From contig JAEVLN010000004.1 in NCBI GenBank assembly GCA_018350325.1, forward strand, positions 3,720,001 to 3,784,000: a stretch of DNA of 64,000 bases, read 5' to 3'. The notes beneath the pieces are model-generated. The model was not told where the DNA came from. It saw only the letters and a list, made by a program, of their open reading frames with translations, and did no database searches. This DNA is from Globodera rostochiensis (lineage: Eukaryota > Nematoda > Chromadorea > Rhabditida > Heteroderidae). Shown here piece after piece: positions 37,801-48,300 of this stretch. Both the position numbers and the translations under genes were made by a program. Numbering within the stretch: position 1 is the first letter of the stretch; each line of letters begins with the position of its first letter.

Positions 37801-38443
37801 TTCCCGACCGCCCGATGTCGTCATTGCACCAACACCTGTCGCTTCCTATGCCCATTCTGTCCACCACCTCATTCTCTTCAACGGCATCGTTAACGACGGC
37901 TTTGTCGTCATCAAATGTGGGTATTCAGCCGGTCCGAATTGCCCCTCCGCCACCAGCGGCTCATCGACGACGAGACATCACACCTCAACGCCAGGCAGTA
38001 GCAGAACCGGTTGAAGAACAACTGCACCTGTGTTTCGGCGAGCTTTCTAATCCCACTGATGACGAATTGGGTCGACATCAAATTTTGTCGCCATTCTCAT
38101 CATCATTATTTGCCATTTGTGTCTTTGATTTTACGCCAGTGCACAACAGCAATAGACGGGTGGAGGGTCATCAGCTGACGATTCGGGAGGGCGATGTGGT
38201 AGGCTGACGGGGCCATCATTGGGCTCTTTTTGGATTGATTGTTGGAAATCAACCTAATTATGAGTTCGCATTTTAACAATTTTATAGGTTGAAGTTCTGC
38301 GACGTCATGACGACGGTGGCAATACAGAATGGTGGCTGATCAGAAGGATAGGCCAACAGAACGGCATGAATCAGCAGCAGCAAGGATATGTTCCGGCCAA
38401 CTATTTGTCGTGTTTGGATGGCCCAAACAACACTCGTGTTTGA
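31835..38443 (+). CDS. DNMBP: DNMBP/Tuba-like scaffold: SH3-SH3-RhoGEF(DH)-BAR-SH3-SH3
   Basis: Scaffold and Cdc42-type exchange factor linking dynamin, membrane curvature and actin. It starts at MASSLYSNATAPLKES. The first SH3 (CRALYDFR, then DFPNELGFSAGDLIFIERRA, GLFPQTFVDIV) is split by a short intron near 32040-32137. The second SH3 is at 33567-33830 (SVLYDFEPRFPDELPLRAGE, VGVAPQSFLHIFLD). A Pro/Ser-rich stretch follows. The DH domain is at 34450-35270 (LLNTERSYLFDLNTWEMVL, RPIQRCLKYPLYIGELLK). A BAR-like helical region covers 35300-36230 (RINRSIGLSTVRYTEFDYLV, YCAQLYKKQIEQ). The third SH3 is near 36720-37100 (VLKQGDAVLVKAHRQDGF, TGLVPVNLLGPFD) and the last at 38110-38420 (FAICVFDFTPVHN, YVPANYLSCLD). 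The stop is at 38441-38443. Vertebrate DNMBP has four N-terminal SH3 domains; here I see two. An antisense tRNA gene sits in an intron. Confidence 0.88.
32869..32952 (-). tRNA. tRNA-Leu (anticodon CAG)
   Basis: The minus strand folds as a class II tRNA. The 7-bp acceptor stem is GCAAGTC/GGCTTGC, the D-arm region TGGCCGAGTGGTCTAAGGC, and the anticodon arm CTGCG-CTCAGGT-CGCAG with anticodon CAG. A long variable arm (TCCTCTTCGGAGGG) and T-loop GGTTCGAATCC follow, with discriminator A at 32869. A run of T follows on the minus strand (rc of 32856-32862), a Pol III terminator. A and B boxes are intact. No intron. It lies antisense within the intron between the two N-terminal SH3 domains of the DNMBP-like gene. 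Confidence 0.95.
33282..33436. mobile_element. Fold-back element in a DNMBP-like intron
   Basis: Two imperfect inverted arms of about 55-60 bp. The left runs agttatggcccctcaaagtt, ggccaaaaccataggggg, acccttttggt. The right is its reverse complement with a few mismatches, ending gaggggctataactt. A 30-bp AT-rich spacer separates them. The core ccataggggg with ccctttt recurs elsewhere in the window (near 41715, 45070, 60895), so this belongs to a dispersed non-autonomous family. Confidence 0.7.
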
Positions 38444-38976
38444 CCAACAGACGTTTTTATCCTTTCCCAATAGTTAAAACCTTTTTTAGTTCCATTCTTC
38501 ATTGTCAGGGTGAGGATTTTTAGGTTTTAACAATCTTTCTGTAGCTTTGTTTTGGCGAGTTATTTTCTAACCTGAAAATCGTATTCCTCCTACCCATTTT
38601 ATGGCCGTAAATTGCTCACTTTTGTTTGTAATAAAATAATGTATACTTAATTTAACATTCGACCCACTTAGACAACATTTTTGTTTACAACTTTTGCCCA
38701 TGTTGTTATTGCATTGATAAATTTACACCAGTGCCGAGGATTTATATTTTAAGAAATAAGGTACCTTTTCCAGGACAATTCCAAATGGAAAAGCATAACA
38801 AACAAGTTTATTCCAGGTGTTGTTTGCTTTTTTGAATTGTTTCGAAAATTAGAAGTTAATATCAATGGAAAAATAGGAACAAGCGAAAGACCAAGAGATA
38901 AAGGGAAGGACCATCGTTCGAAAAATGAAACCATGACAAACTAGAAGTTACCATACACCAAACAACAGAATCCGTG
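38444..38976. other. Convergent 3' intergenic spacer
   Basis: AT-rich DNA between the 3' ends of the DNMBP-like gene (+) and thymidine kinase (-). An aataaa poly-A signal lies near 38632 for the plus-strand gene. No gene seen. Confidence 0.6.
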
Positions 38977-40613
38977 CTAAACTGTGTCAATTTGAGGGAT
39001 GGGGTGAGTGATGGGATCGGTCGCCGTCCGTTTCTTGCCCAAACTGACGCCGCCGTTCTTCCGCTCATTAAGCAGTTGCTCCTTCACGCGACTGTACTCG
39101 TTGACACACGCCCGACACAGCGCCCTGTACAGCTCCTGCCCTCCGATCATCTCCAACTGCACAAAAAAAAAAACGCTATCCGAGTGCGCTGAGATTTCCA
39201 ATTTCCAGAGATTCCAACCGAGCTTTTTTTTTTGTTGTGTTGTTGAAATTTTCGTTATCTGGGATCCGAAATCGGTTTTACGGTCTCTTGTAAACACAAA
39301 TGACCAAGTGCTTCAGCATTTGACGACGTTTGCCCACCTTTGTACATTCCGACATGCGGAAGGTGAACGAGGCGGATTGGCCGCAACGACAAACAGCGCT
39401 CAGCTTCTCAATTTTCTCCGCCAACGGAATGAGCATTGCCACGTTTTGGAAAGGCTGGTTGTTGGGAAGTATAAACAAGCGGCGGACCTCATTTCGACAA
39501 ATTATTGCCTTTTTATTAATTTGACCCCTACTAAAATTTTGAGAAAACATTTCCTTTGAAAAAATTCTTTAAGAAAAAGGAAATAAAAATGGCGGAAAAT
39601 ACACTTAAATGGATTTTCCCGTCCCCCGCCCCTTTCCCTCAACACGATTCCGTTCTCACCTCCTGACGATAGTCGCCATTCAACGCGGCAATGATCACTG
39701 TTTTACCGATGTTTGCCAATTCCTGCGCATATTTGACGATGTCTTTGAACTAAAAGTAAGCCGAAAAATAGCCAATTTAAATTTTTACTTAAAAAAGACT
39801 CACAAATTGCCCCTCGTCGATGCCGATTACGTCAAATTTTCTTAGTTCATCAAATGCATCTGCCATTTCTGTCGCGCTCATCGCCTCCATCTTGCGAAGG
39901 TCGTGCGTACACGCGTGCGTCTCATCGTAGCGCGTGTCGAGCGCATATTTGACAACGGCAACCTTTCGCCCGGCAAGAATGTACCGTTGGGCCAGTCGGA
40001 ACAGTTCTGTCCTAAAAAGCGATGGATGGAATAAACGAATTCCAATTATTGAAAATTATGAGAATGTTTATCCAGTAGTAGGAGAGGGCCGTTTTAGTGG
40101 AGGGAATCCCCCCCCCGTCCAAAAAATTTTTCTATGTAGATTGTAGATATGGCCCCCTGTAGGGGCGATTCTGAACCGTCGGTTCCAGTACCTTAAAGGG
40201 TTCAGATTTCCGAAAGTATGCTGAGGTGAAAACGAGCTTCATCAATTCAAAGAAACAACTTACGTCTTGCCGCTAAACATTGGACCTTAAAAAAAGAAAT
40301 TATTTTTTATCCCGCGCCGAACCTAATAAAAAGCTTTATTGTTGCAATCTCTTAAAAAACTGAATCAAAATTTTCCCGGCGTTCGCCTATCGGCACCGCC
40401 GACCACCCCCCCCCCCCCCCATAAGCGAAACAGAGTTCTCAAAAAAAAAAGTCGAAAATTCTTTAACAAAAATGCAATAAAAAGGAAAAAATACACCCCT
40501 ATACCACCCCCCCCCACCCCCGAAATTTTTTCTGCTACGGGCCTGCCTGCCACCTGCAACACACCGATGATTAGATGAATGGACCCGCGCTGATGACATT
40601 GGCACTCCGACAT
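38977..40613 (-). CDS. TK1: Thymidine kinase, TK1 type
   Basis: Phosphorylates thymidine with ATP in the salvage pathway. Exon 1 (40613-40554) encodes exactly 20 residues, MSECQCHQRGSIHLIIGVLQ, followed by GPMFSGKTTELFRLAQRY, the Walker A loop, split by an intron at GK/T (donor gtaagt near 40264). Then come VVKYALDTRYDE, THDLRKMEAMSA, the Walker B/lasso DVIGIDEGQF, KYAQELANIGKTVIIAALNG, LIPLAEKIEKLSAVC with the zinc-binding CRCG, and the second zinc pair in YRALCRACVNEY. The C terminus is a basic Thr/Pro tail ending PQIDTV, stop at 38977-38979. Order and motifs match cellular TK1. Intron 1 holds poly-C transposon remnants reaching to within a few bases of the splice donor. Confidence 0.9.
40375..40549. 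mobile_element. Poly-C miniature element remnant(s) in thymidine kinase intron 1
   Basis: It carries ttttcccggcgttcgcctat and cggcaccgccga, the same internal core as the intact element at 41845-42142, two poly-C runs, and a terminal end cgaaattttttctgctacgg, gcctg. The matching opposite end is absent, so it is truncated or composite. Confidence 0.65.
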
Positions 40614-42346
40614 TTTACTATAGTGAATAAAATAGCGTAACCTTATAAAATACATACTGTACACAAAACAAGAAAAACCACAATAGAGATAAAGGGAATG
40701 GGCAGATATTTTCTGACGTCCAAATTTAGCAGTTTTATATCGCAATAAATTATTTATTGTTCTGTGCTTCTCAGTTGACGAGAAGTAATGAAAAGCGCTC
40801 AGATATGCAGGAATGTGCAAGTGACGGATGCATGGTTCGTTAGTTAATGGGGGAGATCGAGAGCACAGCAGATCAACGAATTCCCGTTTTATCCTCCCTC
40901 CAAAAAACGTTGCGCTCGTGCGCGCCATCGTTCATTGCAAGGCTCTTGTCTCAGTCAACCAAATTCTTATCAATCAGCCATCTCTGAATGCTGGTCTCAT
41001 TGTTGTCGTTCCCTAATTACTGTGCACCCGCGCGATCCCCTCCCTATGTACGTCATCTCCATTAAGAAATAACAATAAGTGTTTGATCAACAATCAGAAA
41101 AGGATTTATTGGCTTTTGTGGGTTTTAATACTTAGAAATTATAATTTACATACATAGAAAGACATTTATGCGCGAAGCAGCTGGTCTACGGGCCAGCAAA
41201 TATGATGGTTAACATGGGCATTCTCTCTCGAAAAATCACACGAAATATGGATCAAAACTCTCCAGGGATGAAATCCTCTGCGCTTTCGATCCGCGAAATG
41301 GTCAGTGTCGAATAGAACAAAAAATGCCTCGAAAAGTCTGAGCAAGACTGTAGCCAGAATTGGGAGGGGGAATTTTTAATTTTTTATTTTATTACCGTTT
41401 TGGACAGTGCCATTATTTCGCTTTCTATATTTTCTTTTGGTTGTTAAATATGTATGTTGACCATCGCGCACTTAACTCTGGATAACTTTTAGTTGAGAAC
41501 AACATAATGCATCCATTAATAAAGGATGTTTATTCTCGAGTTATGGTGCCTAGTATTTGACTAATAAATCTGAAAAAATTCGAGTGTTGCTGAGGCGATT
41601 TGAACCAGGGTGCTGGGTTTTTGAATATAGTGTATTTTACTTTTTTTCGTGTCGATACTTTTGGCGAAAGGGTAGCGGTAATGAGATTTAAAAATGAATC
41701 GCTGTGTAGCTCCTCAAAGTTAACAAAACCATGGGGGGGGGGATTTTGGTCAAAATTAGCGGAAAATATTTAGTACAAAATTCATTCTCTCTCAAGACTT
41801 TGCGTCCAATGTTTTAACTTGTGTGGCATAGCACACATTTCACACAGTGGCGTATCCAGGGGGGGGGGAATCAGGGGAATTCCCCCCCCCCCCCCCGAAA
41901 TGAAATTTCACAAAAAAAAAAAACAAGAGGGGGGACCCTATTGTTTTGCACTTTTACAATTTTTTGAGCAATTTTCTTAACAAATTCCATCAAAAAACTC
42001 AAAAATGTTTCCAAAATTTTCCCGGCGCCACCTATCGGCACCGCCGGGCCGCTCCTGGCGCTCAAATGGGAATGCCATCTGAGCCTCAGATGGATCAATT
42101 CCCCCCCCCCCCCCCCGAAATTTTTTTCTGGCTACGCCCCTGATTTCACAATAAACATGGATTTTTTTGCTGAAGTTTTAAATATAGAGAATTTTAAAAA
42201 ATTTAGTTAGGAGCGCATTTTTCGGATGGAAATGGAGACGTACATATATATCCTTAACTTTTGCCGAATTGTTAATTTTGTCTCCTAGGATAATTTCTTA
42301 ACCTTTTCATTATTTAGCATACTCTTTTAAAAAAAACATTATTGAA
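40614..42346. other. Divergent intergenic region, thymidine kinase / SNU13
   Basis: Holds the promoters of thymidine kinase (-) and SNU13 (+) and one intact miniature transposon (41845-42142). No further gene is supported. Near 41690-41750 lies another stretch with the ctcaaagtt, aaaaccatggggg core of the dispersed fold-back family. Confidence 0.6.
41845..42142. mobile_element. hAT-like miniature element (298 bp) with 8-bp target-site duplication
   Basis: Ends are inverted: CAGTGGCGTATCCAGG at the left and the complement of CAGGGGCGTAGCCAG at the right (ctggctacgcccctg). Directly outside, atttcaca is repeated perfectly (41837-41844 and 42143-42150). Poly-G and poly-C tracts lie just inside the ends and the core contains cggcgccacctatcggcacc. 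An 8-bp target duplication and CAG-starting ends are typical of hAT transposons. The element has no coding capacity. Confidence 0.88.
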
Positions 42347-43081
42347 ATGACTGAAGGAAGCGAAGAAGTGAACCCAAAGGTTAAGTTGTTTTTTTTACTT
42401 TTTTAAAAGATTGTTTTTAGGCATATCCATTGGCGGACATTCAGCTATCTCAGAAACTGCTCGATCTTGTCCAGCAGGCGATGAATTATCATCAGTTGAA
42501 AAAGGGTGCCAACGAGGCAACGAAAACACTGAACAGAGGCATTGCAGAAGTATCCTATTCGCCTTATAAAGACTAATTCAATAAAAAATCTTATCGACCT
42601 TGTAACACCGAAGGCCCTCCTCAAAAAATAAATTTTAAAAAGTTAAATTACGATGAACCGAAATACGGTTAATAAATTTTCCACATAAAATCAAATTTGA
42701 ATAGAGCTTTATGAATGCAAACATCATTCCCTGATAATTCATTTAGATAATTATACTGGCAGCCGACGCGGAACCATTGGAGATCATTTTGCACTTACCA
42801 CTTCTTTGTGAGGACAAAAATGTGCCTTATGTGTTTGTTAAGAGCAAGGTAACCAATCGCAAAGCTTATCTGAAACAAAATTGTTAGCAACAAAACTGGT
42901 TTAGGCCGCACTTGGACGCGCATGCGGAGTGACTCGGCCGGTAATCTCTCGTGAATCCTTTTTTTGTTGCTAAATTTGATTATTTCAGGTGATTGCCACT
43001 TCAATCACCCAGAATGAAGGGTCTCAGTTGAAGTCTCAGATTCAGAAGGTTAAGGAAGATGTGGAAAAGTTGCTCATCTGA
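42347..43081 (+). CDS. SNU13: SNU13/NHP2L1 (15.5K U4 snRNP and box C/D snoRNP protein)
   Basis: Kink-turn RNA-binding protein of the L7Ae family in the U4/U6.U5 tri-snRNP and box C/D snoRNPs. Five exons (42347-42379, 42421-42549, 42747-42848, 42905-42940, 42989-43081) close in frame to 130 aa; the family is about 128. Landmarks are [35 protein letters not shown] (the RNA-contact GANE-K loop), [40 protein letters not shown] and [16 protein letters not shown]. Conservation is very high throughout. HP1 follows on the same strand after 213 bp. Confidence 0.97.
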
Positions 43082-43294
43082 TGGAAAGAGCGAATGTTAT
43101 TTGTTATTGTTTATCATTTTCAAGATTTTGGTTACGTTGTTTCGAATTTACTAGTAGTTCGTCAATAACACGATCTCCAATATTTATTTCTTTTTATGGC
43201 ATTAAGACCATAAATTATTAACTATTTAAAATTAAGCTAAAACACCAATCGGCGCGAATTTTGCCCAAAATATATATACCTATATATAAATTAA

Positions 43295-44578
43295 ATGAAA
43301 TCGAGAAATAATCCCTACGGCGGAAAGCCCAGCGGCAAAAACCTCAGTGGCGATGAGGATGAGATTGAAAAGGTATTAAAAATCGGGTTTTTGTGAAAAT
43401 GGTGCACTGACCGCTCGGCAATGAACAGAAGTTTGGAACCAAACGTGTAACGTTCGGAGACATTATTTTTTGAACCTTTGATCAAGCGAAAGCTAGGCGT
43501 TTCGTATTAGAAGCTCGAAATTTTTTGGGTAGTAGTAAAGTTTGTTGCCCCCCCCCATTTTTGAAAAAAATCCATTTTCAAATTCGGTAAAAAGCAAAAT
43601 GGGGGGTGCAACAAACTTAACAATTACCGTTTTTTGTGCTTGCCTAAGCATCTACACAGTGCTATCAAGAGATACTAAGATGGTTATTTTGTGGTGTTTC
43701 AAACTTGTCTATCGCCGAGTGGTTGGTTCCTTCGCCGAAAAACACGAGTTTCCTCCCTCTTGACCCGAATAATAAACAATGACTCCATTTTTGTAGTTCT
43801 ACCAAGTGGAGAAAATTTTGGACTGCCGCACCAGCTCAGACGGATCCGTTGAGTATTTGGTCAAATGGAGGGGCTACAGTTCTGATGGTATGTCCAGTCC
43901 AGGCTCGTACCTACCGTAAAAAGTAAAATAAAAACGAGCCTGTTTGGTTTAAACATGTCAAACGGTATCAGTCGCTACCATTGTTTGTTTAGATAACTCG
44001 TGGGAACCCGTAAGTCAATGAATTTAATTCACTCGCATTTATAGTAGCCGTAGTATTCCTGATTTAGGCTTCCGGATTGTATTGTCCACAGGCGTTGCAG
44101 GCCTTCAAGGCCAGTCGCAGTGTGACTCGCATTGGACAAGACTCTGTGCCGAAAAGTGCAGACCAAAAGCGCTCTCGATATGAGAAGTCGAACAAGGACA
44201 ACGTTATGAAAAGTGAGGATTTTTATTTTTTTAATACAATATTTGTTTTGAAGCTCTGAAAGACAGCTATTTCCTGGAGGAAGCGGGTGTCGTGCCGGAT
44301 GTCATCCTCGGGGTCGATCGTTATCGAGCACCTGGCGACAGCGAAATTATGATGGCATTGATGTCGTACACCGATGGACGTGTAGAATTTGTGCCGACTA
44401 AACTTTTGCGGAATCACACGGTGGCCGCTATTGTAAGTTTGGCGGAAAACAGCTCAAAATTTCCTCATCAAATTGTGCTTACAAATTTTTGTGTGAATGA
44501 AAAATGTAATTAAAAGAGAAGCGAGATTAACTTTAGATGCTGATTGATTTCTATGAACAGCGGGTTCACTTGCACTAA
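43295..44578 (+). CDS. Heterochromatin protein 1-like (chromodomain plus chromoshadow domain)
   Basis: Binds methylated histone H3K9 through the chromodomain and dimerises through the chromoshadow domain. Six exons (43295-43372, 43797-43887, 43993-44009, 44068-44212, 44254-44432, 44537-44578) close in frame to 183 aa. The chromodomain reads FYQVEKILDCRTSSDG, VEYLVKWRGYSSDDNSWEP, ASGLYCPQALQAF, with the aromatic cage Tyr and Trp present. A basic hinge (SADQKRSRYEKSNKDN) follows, then a chromoshadow domain (PDVILGVDRYRAPGDSEIMM, MSYTDGRVEFVPTKLL, MLIDFYEQRVHLH). Exon 3 is only 17 bp. A fold-back element (43538-43618) sits in intron 1. Confidence 0.92.
43538..43618. mobile_element. Tiny fold-back element in HP1 intron 1
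   Basis: The left arm aagtttgttgccccccccca pairs with the right arm ggggggtgcaacaaactt around a loop of about 40 bp. If the ends are taken as agttt/aaact, it is flanked by taa on both sides, which may be a 3-bp target duplication (as in PIF/Harbinger-type insertions). Confidence 0.55.
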
Positions 44579-44836
44579 GAGGCCTTTACTCCTTTTCCCA
44601 TTGTTGTTTTGTCGATTCGGTTACATTTATTTATTTGTCTTGAATGATCTCACTCGAAGTTTTATTTGTTGTTGCTAAAGCGAATAAACAATTACAATTG
44701 TCTTTCTCAGCCGTTATTTTGTTTGACTTAACAGTTACTTTTTGTTATACATATGCATTAATTGACACGATGTTCTGTCCTTTTATTGGAACGAATGTTG
44801 GTATTTATCGATCGCTCCCTTGGACTGTATTAGCAT

Positions 44837-45171
44837 CAGGCACGTATTTAGGATTTTGCTTTTGGGGGGGGGGGGTACCGAAAAAAGTCGATTTTTAGGG
44901 GTGTGTTTTCCGTTTTTGCAATTTCCAAAAATGCAAACTTTTTGCGAATTCTGCTTTAGTAGGGAGGGGGGTTCGGCGGTGCCGACAGGCGCCGCCGAGA
45001 AAAAATTTTGGGATTTTTGACTCAATTTGTTAAGAGAATTGATCCAAAAATTACGAATTTTGTAAATCAAAGGGGTACACCCTATGGTTTTTTGTTCTCA
45101 AATTTTCCTTTTTGGGGGGGGGGAGGGTACGTGACCCCTCGTACCCCCCCCCCCCCCTAAATACGTGCCTG
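44837..45171. mobile_element. hAT-like miniature element (335 bp) with 8-bp target-site duplication
   Basis: Perfect 15-bp terminal inverted repeats CAGGCACGTATTTAG at 44837-44851 and the complement at 45157-45171. The flanks repeat attagcat exactly (44829-44836 and 45172-45179). It has inner poly-G/poly-C tracts and a ggcggtgccgacaggcgccg core related to the element at 41845. It accounts for almost half of the HP1-CPSF6 intergenic interval (44579-45324). Confidence 0.93.
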
Positions 45172-45324
45172 ATTAGCATTTCTTTTTCAAATTCGGTAGT
45201 GTGTGTTTACTGTTAGTTCAACGGTTTCTTTAGTTTTTTAAAAGTATTATCTTGTTAATTTCCTTGCCTTTGTTTCATTTCGCTGACAAATTAAAGATCA
45301 ACAAAAAATTGAGTAAGACAACAA

Positions 45325-48300
45325 ATGGCGGACATCAATGCTATTTTGGATGGCACTGATGGCGATGAAGCGCTGAATTTGAATGATCTGGATGAGAAGG
45401 AGGTTCTGGGCGATGATGAAGATGACCAACACCAGAATCAGCTTGCAACGTATGCACAATTTTGTCGTCTTGATGAAAATGTTAATTTATCAAATACTGG
45501 TGGTCAGAGTTTTTTTTATTGTGTTTGAACATTGAGATTTTTTCGGTTTGGAGCTAAATTAGGTTTTTTTTGCACTAGCCAATAGAAATGCCAATTTTGA
45601 ACTTCAATAATCGAAATGACCAAAGATAAGTGGTAGGGTTTGGATTGTTAGCAGGGTAGAAGGCCGTTTTGTTTGGTTTGGCTTGTATTCAATTCTTCCA
45701 GGAAAGATGAGGTCGACGACCTTTACGATGAAGCGATGGCGCCCTCGGGCGCTCTCTCTGAAAAGCGCGAGTCGGCCGAAGTCATTTCCTCGTTGCCCAA
45801 CTCAGTGCAATTGCAGCACAAGTCGTCGTTTGCCATGCCCGCAACGATTAAATCAGAGCTCGGCTTTGGCGGGGGTTCGCAGAGCGGCAAACGCTATTGC
45901 TGTTACATCGGCAACATGACCTGGTGGACAACCGATGAACAACTACAGGTTTTTCCCGAAAACTTAGTCAAAAGGCTTCGCATCGGTTAAGTGAGGCAAT
46001 TCAGAATAAATTATTTGGTGGCTTGCGTTTTTTTGTGCTTGTGTGCAAATTCCAGACATTCAATTAAAAAGTCATCTTTATGCCAATAAACAAAAACGTG
46101 GTAACACCAATTACCTTACAGAAGCTTATCCAAACGCTCGGGGTGGACGACCTGATGGACGTGAAGTTCTACGAAAATCGCAACAACGGACAGAGCAAAG
46201 GCTTTGCGCTCGCCGTGTTTGCCAGCGAGCCATCGGTGAAGAGTGTGATGGAGAAGCTGCCCAGCAAAAAGTTACACGACCAATCGCTCGCTGTGCTGCC
46301 GTACACGAAGCAGTCACTGGCCAAGCTAGAGGAGGCGACCAAACGCTACGATCAGGTCCCGTCTTGTTTCTGCAAAATGCTAACCTACGGTTCATCTGTG
46401 CTTTTCACCTATCTCTGAAGTAATTGCTCACGAGACGTAGCCAGGCCAACTGCCCCTCCCCCCTCTCCGCATTCGGAAAACCAAAAATAGAAAGTAACGA
46501 AAACATATGGTCCAAATCATTAAAATATTTTGCTGGCTACGTCATGCATTGAATTACATGCATTTAAACGGCCTGATACATGTGCTTACAATGCAAGCAG
46601 GTCAATACAAAATGAATGTTATGAGAAAGAGGGATAGGTAAAAGTCCAATAAAAGTGTACCCCTAATGCGATGGATGTTTCGTTCCACAAATTCTTAAGT
46701 CGTTAATAACGGCCGTCTCATAAAGCATGCGCCCTTAACTTAAACTAAGTTAAGGAGGCGATGTTTTTTGTTATAAATTAAATGGAAGCGCAGTTTTATG
46801 AAACGGTCTAGCATTAATCTAATCTTTCGACTTCGATTCCGTTCAGTGTATTCTAATCGTTTCTATTTTATAACCATACAGAGTTTCACATTTAATTAAA
46901 AAATAATTCAAAATTGTGACAAGTTCAAAACAGTTAATGCAAAAAATTGTGACATTTTTGATCACTCTCCCAATCTTCCTTACAAACGATTAAGTACTAT
47001 TCCGTGACTTTTAGGTCCATGTCGTTTTAAAATATTTGTTTTCAGTCATGTCCTCTGAAAATGCGTTATGTGTATACACGCTGAAGTGACTTTAAAATAT
47101 ACGTAAAAACTCCTTCCGGTTTTATTGTATAGTTTTGGCAACTGTTTTAACCTTTTTGCAATTTGTCGGGGTGTTGTAAATATAATTGTAAATTGCGAAG
47201 AAAGGTTGGATAAAATGGCGAGGAAAGCAAGGACTGTGCAAGTTGATAATCTTAGTTTTCTTTGTTCGTAACTTTTTCTCAGCCCAATTAAGTACTAACT
47301 TTGTTTAAGTCGGAATTTTTATGATTTAGAAGGGTCAAAAGGACGAAAAAGTGGTCAACATTGGGACAGTTCGCATTGGCGCAAACGGTGCCCCGGTGCC
47401 TCAGCTGATGTCATCCGTCAATTTGACACAGCTCGCTCGGCCCGTATCTCAGGCCTCGTCGGTCCAACCGACCAGCCTTCTCAGTCTGAACTTCCCGACG
47501 CCACCGGCCGGCAGCCGGCCGCCTCCGACCGCGTCGGCTCCAGCGCCGGGACTTGTCGTGTCAGCGGGCACGGTACCAGGTGGGCAGCGCTTTTTTGTTA
47601 TCAGATGTTGACAAAATACTCAAATGTGCGAAATTTGTTGGAGAAAAACAGAAAATAATGAGGTTCCAGTTAATTTATTGACAAGATTGGCCTAAGGTCC
47701 AGAAATGGGGAAAAGTGGGTAGGGAGGACACTTACGTCAGCAGAAATTCTGCTCGCTGTTGTCCCTCCGTCAGGTACCGCAAATAATTTGTTGGTCACTC
47801 CCACTGTTGTAGTCGCTGCTTCCCAACAGCAACAACAGCAAATGGCTGTTGCGGCTGCCGCTTCTCTAGCGGCAGCCCAGCAACATCAGCAGCAGCAACA
47901 TTCTTTTCAACTGCTGCAGCAGCAACAACGGCATCAACAGTTTGCCGCTTCCATTTCGCAGCATCATCAGCAGTTGGGTGGTGGTGCTCTGGGGGGAGGT
48001 ACAGGGCCAGGAGGGGGCATTTCGGTGCCACCGCCGAACATTGTTGTTGCCCAACAACAGCCGCAGCAACATCCAAGCCAACAGCAACAACAGCAGGTTG
48101 CTGTTGTTCAGCAGCAGCAAGCTGCTCATGTCGCACTGCAGAATGTGATGAGCCGACCACCCCCCGCAATCCATCAGTCTATAGGCTAGTGTGGCCAGGA
48201 ATGATCGCTGAACATTAATTTTGAACTAACATATCTGCAATAACATTTAGTTGATTGGGTCTCGGTTCCCTTGAAAGAATTCAAGGATGTGAAAATAGTT

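Noticed and set aside
40365..40928. 187-codon minus-strand frame upstream of thymidine kinase
   Set aside because: It overlaps the real 20-codon exon 1 but reads on through the intron and transposon remnant; Gly-rich runs come from poly-C.
47795..48174. Minus-strand Val/Ala- and Leu-rich frames
   Set aside because: Antisense readings of the CAG/CAA repeats in CPSF6.
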